Source: JAENWD01 sp963837165
GTDB lineage: Bacteria > Acidobacteriota > Vicinamibacteria > Vicinamibacterales > JAENWD01
Assembly (NCBI GenBank): GCA_963837165.1
Contig: CAWIMD010000002.1
Span: 186,001 to 250,000, forward strand
Direction of reading: 5' to 3'
DNA length: 64,000 nt
Position 1 is the stretch's first letter, and each line of letters opens with the position of its first letter. Below, in pieces: positions 1-6,803 of this stretch. The notes below the pieces were generated by a model. The model saw only the letters and a list, made by a program, of their open reading frames with translations. It had not been told where the DNA came from and did not search any database. Position numbers and translations under genes: made by a program.

Positions 1-7
1 GTGTGTC

Positions 8-1678
8 TCAGATCTCCATCACGATCGGCAGCACCAGCGGGCGCCGTCCCGACCGCTTCCTGAAGAACCGCCGCACTTCCCCCCGAATCGCTTCGCGGAG
101 GAGCCCCGCGTCCGTCCGTTCCTCGACGCTCAGCTGGCCGATCATCTCGGCGAGCCGTTCCGATCCCTCGGCCAGCAGGGCCTCGCTCGAGGCCTCGGTC
201 ACCACGCCGCGCGTGACGATCTCCGGCGGGCCGGCGAGCTCGCCGTTGTGCGTCCGGACGGCCACGACCGGCAGCACGATGCCGTCGGCGGCGAGGTGGC
301 GCCGGTCGCGGATCACCTCGTCGGCGACCTCACCGACGCGCGTGTCGTCGATCAGCACCCGCCCGGTCGGGGCCTTGCCGGCAACTACCGCGTCCGCCGC
401 GTCGAAGCGCAGCACGTCGCCGTCCTCCACGAGGAGCACGTCCATCGCACGGCCCGACCCGGCGGTCACGCGCTCGGCGACGCGGCGGTGCTCGACCAGG
501 TGCCGGTACTCGCCGTGGATCGGGACGAAGAACCGGGGCCGTGCGAGCGAGAGCACGAGCTTGAGCTCCTCCACGCTCGCGTGCCCCGACACGTGCACGT
601 GCCGGTGGGCCTCGGTGACGATGGCGGCGCCCCGTCGGGTCACGTGGTTCACGATCCGGCCGATCGCCTTCTCGTTGCCCGGAATCGCGCGCGCCGAGAG
701 CACGACGGTATCGCCGGGCGCCAGCTTCACGTGCCGGTGGTCGTCGATCGCGATCCGCGAGAGCGCCGACCGGGGCTCGCCCTGGGAGCCGGTCGTGATG
801 CAGAGTACCTCGTGCGGCGGATAGGCCGGCACGTCGCTGTCGCGAATCTGGAGGCCCGCCGGGATCGACAGGTAGCCCAACCGGACCCCGATCTCGGAGT
901 TCTGCACCATGCCGCGTCCCACGAACGCCACCTTGCGGTTGAAGCGCTCGGCGAGGCGCACCAGGATCTGCATCCGGTACAGGCTCGAAGAGAACGTGGC
1001 GACCACCAGCAGGCCCGCCGCCGATGTGAAGATCTCCTCGAACGCGCCCAGGACCTCGAGCTCGGATCCGGTGACGCCCGGGCGATCGATGTTCGTGCTG
1101 TCCGCCATCAGCGCCAGCACGCCCTGCGTGCCCAGCGTGGCGAACCGGTGCAGGTCGAAGTGGCGCCCGTCGAGCGGCGTGTGGTCCACCTTGAAGTCGC
1201 CCGTGTGGACCACCGTGCCGACGGGCGTGTGGATCGCCAGCGCGACCGCGTCCGGAATGCTGTGCGTGACCTGGACGAACTCCACCTCGAACGGACCGAC
1301 CGTCACGCGATCGCCCGCCGCCACCGGACGCAGCCGCCCCCCCGGGTCGATCTCGTGTTCCGCCAGCTTGGGCTCCACGAGCGCAAGCGTCAGGGGCGTG
1401 CCGTACACGGGGCCGTCCACCAGCGACCAGACGTACGGCACGCCGCCGATGTGGTCCTCGTGCCCGTGCGTCAGCACGAGCGCGGCCACCCGGCGGCCCT
1501 GCAGGTAGGCGAGATCGGGCACGACGAGATCGACGCCGGGCAGTTCCGGCCCCGGAAACATCGCGCCGGCGTCCACGACCACGGTCGTGTCGCCCCACGA
1601 GAAGGCCGTCATGTTCATGCCGAACTCGCCGAGCCCGCCGAGGGGTACGACCTCGAGCCGGCCGTCTGCGTCTGACAT
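8..1678 (-). CDS. rnj: Ribonuclease J (metallo-beta-lactamase/beta-CASP exo/endoribonuclease)
   Basis: RNase J degrades and matures mRNA and rRNA in the cytoplasm, acting as a 5'-3' exonuclease and an endonuclease. The 556-residue product has the MBL zinc motif HGHEDHIGG near residue 55, TGDFKVD further on, and the beta-CASP block ending in HVSGHASVEELK and PIHGEYRHL, then the C-terminal RNase J domain. Length matches the family (about 550-580). I chose the ATG at 1678 because MSDADGRLEVVPLGGLGEFG fits the usual RNase J start; the frame stays open another 69 bases upstream without homology-like sequence. It lies downstream of rsmA on the same strand after a 219-bp gap with no gene. The stop codon is only 7 bases from the window edge. 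Confidence 0.95.
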   Translation of the reverse strand: MSDADGRLEVVPLGGLGEFGMNMTAFSWGDTTVVVDAGAMFPGPELPGVDLVVPDLAYLQGRRVAALVLTHGHEDHIGGVPYVWSLVDGPVYGTPLTLALVEPKLAEHEIDPGGRLRPVAAGDRVTVGPFEVEFVQVTHSIPDAVALAIHTPVGTVVHTGDFKVDHTPLDGRHFDLHRFATLGTQGVLALMADSTNIDRPGVTGSELEVLGAFEEIFTSAAGLLVVATFSSSLYRMQILVRLAERFNRKVAFVGRGMVQNSEIGVRLGYLSIPAGLQIRDSDVPAYPPHEVLCITTGSQGEPRSALSRIAIDDHRHVKLAPGDTVVLSARAIPGNEKAIGRIVNHVTRRGAAIVTEAHRHVHVSGHASVEELKLVLSLARPRFFVPIHGEYRHLVEHRRVAERVTAGSGRAMDVLLVEDGDVLRFDAADAVVAGKAPTGRVLIDDTRVGEVADEVIRDRRHLAADGIVLPVVAVRTHNGELAGPPEIVTRGVVTEASSEALLAEGSERLAEMIGQLSVEERTDAGLLREAIRGEVRRFFRKRSGRRPLVLPIVMEI

Positions 1679-1897
1679 CCGGAGTCCCAGCAAGGCCGGC
1701 CGCGCCAGCCTCGGTTGACACGTCTGCCCGTCAGTCGCCGCGCGCACGCGGACCGATCAGTGACGGAGCTGCCGGCGCAGAGCGGGCGGGGCGCCCGCGA
1801 GCATCGGCGTGCAGGCCGCTGGGACAGCCTGGCGAATCTTGCGAACGGAGGGGTAGAACGCCGGAAACTATAGCACAGCCGGTAGTTGGACAGGTAC

Positions 1898-2734
1898 TCA
1901 GGAGTTTGCCGGAGGGCCCGGCGGCTGCGGCGCGGGCCGGGCGAGCTCACGGGCCAGTCCGGCCAGTTCGTCCACGCTCAGCGTGTCGGGTCGCCGCCGG
2001 GGATCCAGCCCGGCGTGTTCGAGCAGGGCTCCGGCCGGCCAGCCGGCGGCTTCGGCCACGCCCCGCACGGCGTTCCCGAGCATCTTTCGGCGCATGCCGA
2101 AGATGCCGCGCACCAGCGGCACCAGCGTCGCTGACACGTCTGCGTGCCGCGGCGGGTGCAGGAACTCGAGCCGGACGACGGCCGAGGTGACCTTCGGCGG
2201 GGGTCTGAACGCGCCCGGCGGCAACGTCAACAGGCGGGACACCGACGCCCCCAGCGCGACAGAGACGGTGAGGGGCCCGTAGTCCTTCGATCCCGGCGAC
2301 GCCGTCAGCCGGTCCACCACTTCACGCTGCAGCATCAGCGTGGCATCGCGCAGAGCTGCCGCGCCGGCAAGCGCCAGCAGCCGGAACAGGATCGGCGTCG
2401 AGATGTTGTACGGCAGGTTGCCGGCCACGCGGCTGCCCACGGGCAGTGCGAGCGCCGCCGGGTCAAGCCTCAGGAAATCGCCCTCGACGACGGTCAGGTG
2501 GGGAATGGCCTGCGCGCTCAGCGCGCGGGCAAGATCGCGGTCGACCTCGACGGCCACCACCTGCCGGGCGCGCGCGGCGAGCTGCCGCGAGATCGCGCCT
2601 CGCCCGGGACCGATCTCGAGGAAGCTGTCGTCAGGCGCCGGCGCAATCGCCTCCACCAGCCGCGCCGCCCACTGCGGCTCGAGGAAGTGCTGGCCGAAAC
2701 GCTTCCGCGGCCGCGGCAGGCCTTCCGCGCTCAC
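1898..2734 (-). CDS. rsmA: 16S rRNA dimethyladenosine transferase RsmA/KsgA
   Basis: RsmA dimethylates two adjacent adenosines in the 3'-terminal hairpin of 16S rRNA during 30S maturation. The 278-residue protein opens with RPRKRFGQHFLE, has the SAM-binding EIGPGRGAISRQL motif, and the catalytic NLPYNISTPILF motif; E. coli KsgA is 273 residues. The frame is open far upstream, but I place the start at the GTG at 2734 because it overlaps the stop of the preceding metallopeptidase gene in a GTGA junction and begins exactly where KsgA homology begins. This implies translational coupling in a leftward operon (DUF3467, nth, zincin, rsmA). Confidence 0.94.
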   Translation of the reverse strand: MSAEGLPRPRKRFGQHFLEPQWAARLVEAIAPAPDDSFLEIGPGRGAISRQLAARARQVVAVEVDRDLARALSAQAIPHLTVVEGDFLRLDPAALALPVGSRVAGNLPYNISTPILFRLLALAGAAALRDATLMLQREVVDRLTASPGSKDYGPLTVSVALGASVSRLLTLPPGAFRPPPKVTSAVVRLEFLHPPRHADVSATLVPLVRGIFGMRRKMLGNAVRGVAEAAGWPAGALLEHAGLDPRRRPDTLSVDELAGLARELARPAPQPPGPPANS

Positions 2735-3153
2735 GTGTCCCCGTTTCCGTCGTCGGCGCCGGCCGGCTCGTCGTCGCCGTACCAGAACTCGTCCTCGACC
2801 GCCTGAATCTGCTCCTCCGACAGGCCGAAGTAGTGGCCGGCCTCGTGGATGAGCGTGAGGCCCACCTCGTCGACGAGCTGGTCCTCGTCCTCGCAGGCGG
2901 ACTCGAGCGGGACCCGGAACAGCACGATGCGGTCGGGCAGCGTGTTGCCGTGCGCCCAGCCGCGCTCGGTGAGCGGCGTGCCCTGGTACAGTCCGAACAG
3001 GGTCGCGCCGTGCTCCATCCCCAGCTCCGAGAGCAGCTCCGTCGACGGCTCGTCCTCCACGAGGATCTCGACGTTTTCCAGCCGCCGGCGGAACTCCCGG
3101 GGAATCTCCCGCAGCGCCCGTCGCACGATCGACTCGAAACGGCTGCGCGTCAT
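2731..3153 (-). CDS. Zincin-like metallopeptidase family protein (HExxH)
   Basis: A 140-residue small cytoplasmic protein with the zinc-binding helix TLIHEAGHYFGL near residue 110, preceded by an acidic stretch; this resembles the short PF06262-type metallopeptidase family. The physiological substrate is not known for the family. The start is the ATG at 3153, which shares an ATGA with the stop of nth; the end shares a GTGA with rsmA. The gene is therefore sandwiched and probably translationally coupled on both sides. The C-terminus is acidic and ends soon after the motif. Family assignment is good; function is not assigned. Confidence 0.85.
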   Translation of the reverse strand: MTRSRFESIVRRALREIPREFRRRLENVEILVEDEPSTELLSELGMEHGATLFGLYQGTPLTERGWAHGNTLPDRIVLFRVPLESACEDEDQLVDEVGLTLIHEAGHYFGLSEEQIQAVEDEFWYGDDEPAGADDGNGDT

Positions 3154-3878
3154 CGCTTGCGCGACCGGGGCGCGGTCGCCGACCGCCTGGCCTGTCCACC
3201 CGTCCTGGGCGCGCGGCGTCGGCCGGCGCGCGTGCTGCCGAGCGACCGGAAGTAGCGGCAGAGATCGGCGGCCGCGCACCGGTCGCACGCCGGCGCGGTC
3301 GGCCGGCACACGCGTCGGCCATGGAGGATGAGGACGTCCGATGCGCGAGTCCACCGCGCGCGGGGCAGAGCCTTCATCAGCTGCCGCTCGACGACCTCGG
3401 GATCCTCCGAGGCGGCAATCCCGAGCCGGTTCGCCACGCGGAGCACGTGACGGTCCACGGGGAGGCCGGGCACGCCCAGCGCGTGGCCCAGGACGACGTT
3501 GGCCGTCTTGCGCCCGACGCCCGGAAGCTCCACGAGCGCGTCCATGTCCGCGGGGACCTCGCCGCCATGCCGCTCCACCAGGGCGCGGGCCGCGCCGACA
3601 ATCGAGCGCGCTTTGCTCCGGAAGAACCCCGTGGAGACGATGAGCGGCTCGACCGCCTCGGGCTCCACCGAGGACAGCGCACGGGCGTCGGGGTACTTCC
3701 GGAACAGGGCGGGCGTGACCACGTTCACGCGGGCGTCGGTGGATTGCGCCGAGAGGATCGTCGCGACCAGCAGCTCGAAGGGCGTGTGGTAGTCGAGCTC
3801 GGTGTCGGCGTCCGGATACTGCGCCTCGAGCCGGTCGAGAATGGCCCGCGTCTCGCGTGCGGGCTTCGGATCCGCCAC
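3150..3878 (-). CDS. nth: Endonuclease III (DNA glycosylase/AP lyase)
   Basis: Endonuclease III removes oxidised pyrimidines and cleaves the abasic site in base excision repair. The 242-residue product has the helix-hairpin-helix LPGVGRKTANVVLG with the catalytic Lys, the catalytic Asp in VDRHVLRVANRLG, and the four-cysteine [4Fe-4S] loop C-x6-C-x2-C-x5-C near residues 195-215. The C-terminal tail of about 30 residues beyond the cluster is basic and longer than in E. coli Nth (211 aa). I prefer the GTG at 3878, 7 bases after the upstream stop, over an earlier in-frame ATG that would overlap the upstream gene by about 80 bases. The stop overlaps the zincin start (ATGA). Confidence 0.94.
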   Translation of the reverse strand: MADPKPARETRAILDRLEAQYPDADTELDYHTPFELLVATILSAQSTDARVNVVTPALFRKYPDARALSSVEPEAVEPLIVSTGFFRSKARSIVGAARALVERHGGEVPADMDALVELPGVGRKTANVVLGHALGVPGLPVDRHVLRVANRLGIAASEDPEVVERQLMKALPRARWTRASDVLILHGRRVCRPTAPACDRCAAADLCRYFRSLGSTRAGRRRAPRTGGQARRSATAPRSRKR

Positions 3879-3885
3879 GACGGCC

Positions 3886-4197
3886 TCAGTGCACCGCGCC
3901 GGGGGCGGCCGTGCCGACGTTGCGAAGCTGTTCCTGGAGCGCGGCCACCAGGTTGGGCAGCACGCCAAAGGGCACCACGAGCCGGGCGCGGACCGGCGCC
4001 TGCACGGTCATCTCGGTGCCCGGCTGCGCGTCGTTGATCGTGCGGATTTCGGCGTCCGACAGGGGCAGCACCTCGCAGAAGGTGAGCGTGCAGTCGAACG
4101 GCGTCTGCGAGATGGCGCAGAAGTTCGCGTACGTCCGCCCCGGGTTGCCGCCATCGTCGGGGACGATCGTGAAATTGACTTGCTTCAGTTCGGCCAT
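3886..4197 (-). CDS. DUF3467-like protein
   Basis: A 103-residue soluble protein beginning MAELKQVNFTIVPDD and containing the pattern YANFCAISQTPFDCTLTFCE followed by ARLVVPFGVLPNLVAALQEQL, which resembles the DUF3467 family. No catalytic motif is visible and there is no signal peptide. It is the first gene of the leftward chain with nth, zincin and rsmA (7-bp gap to nth). The start is the ATG at 4197; an upstream in-frame ATG would fall inside the heptamer-repeat region and is not credible. Family assignment is from pattern memory, so moderate. Confidence 0.7.
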   Translation of the reverse strand: MAELKQVNFTIVPDDGGNPGRTYANFCAISQTPFDCTLTFCEVLPLSDAEIRTINDAQPGTEMTVQAPVRARLVVPFGVLPNLVAALQEQLRNVGTAAPGAVH

Positions 4198-4211
4198 GGG
4201 ACAGTGTAAGT

Positions 4212-4333
4212 CAACTCCCACGCTCCAACTCCCAACTCCCAAAGGACGAACCCGCCGACCGACTACGCTCGACGCCTGGGCGTTGCAGTTGGGCGTTGGG
4301 AATTGGGAATTGGGAGTTGGGAGTTGGGAGTTG
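4212..4333. repeat. Inverted pair of heptamer tandem repeats (AACTCCC / GGGAGTT)
   Basis: Left block (4212-4243) carries imperfect AACTCCC units; right block (4282-4333) carries GGGCGTT, GGGAATT and GGGAGTT units, i.e. the same 7-mer in the opposite orientation. Between them is about 38 bp of unrelated sequence. The two blocks could pair as a long imperfect hairpin. The array lies between the lexA stop codon (11 bp away) and the DUF3467 start. Confidence 0.9.
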
Positions 4334-4343
4334 ACGAACCTGC

Positions 4344-4949
4344 TCAGTACTTCCGCATCACCCCCACGACCACGCCCTGAATCTGGACCTGATCGGCGGG
4401 CACCAGGATCGGCTGCATCGAGGCGTTGGCCGGCTGCAGGCGCACCGTGTCGTGCTCGCGGTAGAACTTCTTGAGCGTGGCGTCGTGCCCGCCGAGCAGG
4501 GCAATCACCATCTCCCCGTTGTCGGCGCTCTTCCGGTCTTCGACGATGACGAAGTCTCCGTCGCGGATCTGCTCGTCGATCATCGAGCTGCCGCGGACAC
4601 GCAGGACGTAGGTGTCCTTGCGGCCGACCAGGTCTTCAGGCACGGCGATGGTCTCGTTGGACGCGACGGCCTCGATGGGGCTGCCGGCGGCCACGAAGCC
4701 CAGCAGTGGCAGCTCGACGGCGCGCCCGCCGGCGCGCGTCGGCACCAGCTCGACCGAGCGGCTGCGATTCCACGCGCGTTTGATGAAGCCCTTTTCCTGC
4801 AGGTTGGTGAGGTGCTTGTGCACCGTCGCCAGGGATGACAGGTTGAAGCGGCGTCCGATTTCCTCCAGGCTCGGCGCGTAGCCATGTCGCTGGATGAACT
4901 CGTTGAGATAGTCGAGGATCTCGCGCTGGCGCTTGGTGAGGGGCATCAT
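4344..4949 (-). CDS. lexA: LexA repressor (SOS regulator, self-cleaving S24 peptidase)
   Basis: LexA represses SOS genes and autocleaves when stimulated by RecA filaments. The 201-residue protein has an N-terminal winged helix (TKRQREILDYLNEFIQRHG..., residues 4-65), an Ala88-Gly89 cleavage site in GFVAAGSP, the nucleophile Ser122 in VRGSSMID and the general base Lys160 in DATLKK. Length matches E. coli LexA (202). Two ATGs lie in tandem at 4949 and 4946. It is divergent from a PfkB kinase; a promoter and a palindrome sit immediately upstream, so autoregulation is likely. The stop is followed by a heptamer repeat array. Confidence 0.96.
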   Translation of the reverse strand: MMPLTKRQREILDYLNEFIQRHGYAPSLEEIGRRFNLSSLATVHKHLTNLQEKGFIKRAWNRSRSVELVPTRAGGRAVELPLLGFVAAGSPIEAVASNETIAVPEDLVGRKDTYVLRVRGSSMIDEQIRDGDFVIVEDRKSADNGEMVIALLGGHDATLKKFYREHDTVRLQPANASMQPILVPADQVQIQGVVVGVMRKY

Positions 4950-4954
4950 GTCGC

Positions 4955-4987
4955 GCGTATGTTACGCAAAGGAAAGGCGAAGGTCAA
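4955..4987 (-). promoter_or_regulatory. lexA promoter with candidate LexA operator
   Basis: Reading leftward: -35 TTGACC (4987-4982), 17-bp spacer, -10 TAACAT (4964-4959). The -10 is inside a perfect palindrome GCGTA-TGT-TACGC (4955-4967). Predicted transcription starts within a few bases of the ATG, so the mRNA would be nearly leaderless. That the palindrome is the LexA box is inference. Confidence 0.6.
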
Positions 4988-5078
4988 CCTCTTCCACAAT
5001 CTCGCGGTCGACCAGGGTTCAGCCAATCACCGAGGCGGGCCAGGAGCGCGTGTCGGCCGCGTGCTAGGATTTCCGGCC

Positions 5079-6020
5079 GTGCAGATCCCGTTCACGCTGC
5101 TTCCCGCCGGCGCCCGCGCCTTCGACGTCGTCGGTCTTGGCCAGAACAGCGTCGACCTGCTGGCGGTCGTCGGCGCATTTCCCCGCAGCAACACGAAGCA
5201 CCGCATCGACCGGTTCGCGCGTCTGCCGGGCGGACAGGTGGCCTCCGCGATGGTGTGCTGCGCGCGCCTCGGGTGGCGCGCCCGCTACGTCGGGCGGTTC
5301 GGCACCGACGAGCTGGGCGCGGTCGGCCTCGGGAGCCTCACAGACGAAGGCGTCGACGTGTCGGCCGCGCAGACGGTGAACGCCCGCACGCGGTTTGCCA
5401 TGGTCCTCGTGGACGGCCGGTCCGGCGATCGCACGGTGCTGTGGGACCGGGATCCCGCACTTGCCCTGCGGCCGGGCGACGTCGCGACCGACGTCTGGGC
5501 GTCGGGCCGCGCGCTGCACGTGGACTGCGAGGACATCGCGACGGCGACCGAGGCCGCGCGCACCGCTCGCGCCGCCGGCGTGCTGACGGTCATTGACGTC
5601 GAGGCCGTGCTGCCCGGCGTTCCCGCGCTGCTGCGCCACATCGACGTCATCGTCGCGTCCGAGGGACTCCCGGAACGGCTCACGGGCCACCACGACACCG
5701 GCACGGCGCTGGCGGCGATGGCGCGCGAGTACGAGCCGGCGGTCGCGTGTGTGACGCTCGGGGCGGCGGGCAGCCTTGCCATCTGCCAGGGGCGGGAGAT
5801 CCGGACGCCGGCCTTCGAGGTTCCGGTCGTGGACAGCACCGGCGCGGGCGATGCGTTCCGCGGCGGGTTCATCAGCGGCTACCTGAAGGCAGGCCCCACC
5901 GCCGACGCCGCCGACGTGCTCACGTACGCCACGGCGGTGGCCGCGCTGAAGTGCCGGTCGCTCGGCGCGCGGGACGGCCTGCCCGCCGCCGCCGCCGTCG
6001 AGCAGTTCCTGCGCCGCTGA
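5079..6020 (+). CDS. PfkB-family carbohydrate/nucleoside kinase
   Basis: A 313-residue ribokinase-like sugar kinase. It shows the N-terminal GLGQNSVDLL, the substrate-lid motif GGQVASAMVCCARLG around residue 50, and the C-terminal anion-hole/catalytic motif VDSTGAGDAFRGGFISGYL with the catalytic Asp. Substrate cannot be told from sequence. I chose the GTG at 5079 because it has an AGGA Shine-Dalgarno 9 bases upstream and the PfkB fold starts right after; longer in-frame starts would run into lexA on the other strand. The gene is divergent from lexA and is followed by a short tandem repeat array 14 bp after its stop. Confidence 0.88.
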   Translation: MQIPFTLLPAGARAFDVVGLGQNSVDLLAVVGAFPRSNTKHRIDRFARLPGGQVASAMVCCARLGWRARYVGRFGTDELGAVGLGSLTDEGVDVSAAQTVNARTRFAMVLVDGRSGDRTVLWDRDPALALRPGDVATDVWASGRALHVDCEDIATATEAARTARAAGVLTVIDVEAVLPGVPALLRHIDVIVASEGLPERLTGHHDTGTALAAMAREYEPAVACVTLGAAGSLAICQGREIRTPAFEVPVVDSTGAGDAFRGGFISGYLKAGPTADAADVLTYATAVAALKCRSLGARDGLPAAAAVEQFLRR

Positions 6021-6033
6021 GAGCACTCGAGTA

Positions 6034-6109
6034 CAGCACCTTCAGCACCTCCAGCACCGCACCTTCAGCACCTCCAGCACCCCAGCATCTTCAGCACCCC
6101 GCCTCCAGC
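6034..6109. repeat. 9-bp tandem repeats (CAGCACCTT/CAGCACCTC)
   Basis: About eight imperfect CAGCACCTY-type units, beginning 14 bp downstream of the PfkB stop codon. The rest of the 173-bp intergenic stretch shows only the start region of the next gene. Confidence 0.85.
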
Positions 6110-6193
6110 GCAAGCCACCGCCAGCCTTTGTCCGTCCGCCGGGGGCGTGGTACGATGGACGGTGCCTGCCAGCTGTTTCGGGAGGACTTCGGC

Positions 6194-6793
6194 ATGCGAA
6201 TCGCCCTGATGCTGTGGATGGTGGCCGGCGCCGCGGTGGCGCTTGCGGCAGCCGACGGCGATACGGGCATCGGCTCCCGCGCCGACGCCGACGCGCTCCA
6301 GCAGAAGCTCGTACAGATCGCCACCAACGGGCTCGCCGCCACCCCGGCCGCGAAGAAGACCGCCGTGACCGAGCGTGAGGTGAACGCGTTCCTCCGTTCG
6401 TACGCGCAGCAGGGGCTGCCGGCCGGCGTGGTCGATCCGCTCGTCACGATCCTGCCCGACGGCCGCCTCCAGGGGCGCGCGACGGTCGATCTGGATCAGG
6501 TGCGCGCGTCGAAGGATCGCGGCATGATGAGCCCGTGGACGCTGCTCCGCGGCCGGCTGCCGGTCGAGGCCGTGGGCGTGCTCCACACGGGCAAGGGCGT
6601 CGGCGCGTTCACGCTCGAGTCGGCGACCATCGGCGGCGTGCCGGTGCCCACGTCGGTGCTCCACGAGCTCGTCAGCTACTACACGCGCGGGCCGCAGCAG
6701 CCCGACGGCGTGAACTTCGAGGCGCCGTTCCGCCTGCCCGCCGGCATCCGCGAGATCCAGACGGCCCTCGGTCAGGCGACGGTCGTGCAATAG
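6194..6793 (+). CDS. Exported protein of unknown function
   Basis: A 199-residue protein with an apparent Sec signal peptide (MRIALMLWMVAGAAVALAAA) and a mature domain with alternating polar and hydrophobic stretches. I do not recognise the family. The start at 6194 has GGAGG 8 bases upstream. Its stop is 10 bp before the recG GTG, so the two are probably cotranscribed. The mature part contains a run suggesting a lipid- or ligand-binding beta structure (VTILPDGRLQGRATVDL, GVGAFTLESATIGGVPVP), but this is only impression. Confidence 0.75.
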   Translation: MRIALMLWMVAGAAVALAAADGDTGIGSRADADALQQKLVQIATNGLAATPAAKKTAVTEREVNAFLRSYAQQGLPAGVVDPLVTILPDGRLQGRATVDLDQVRASKDRGMMSPWTLLRGRLPVEAVGVLHTGKGVGAFTLESATIGGVPVPTSVLHELVSYYTRGPQQPDGVNFEAPFRLPAGIREIQTALGQATVVQ

Positions 6794-6803
6794 GCGCGGC
6801 TCC

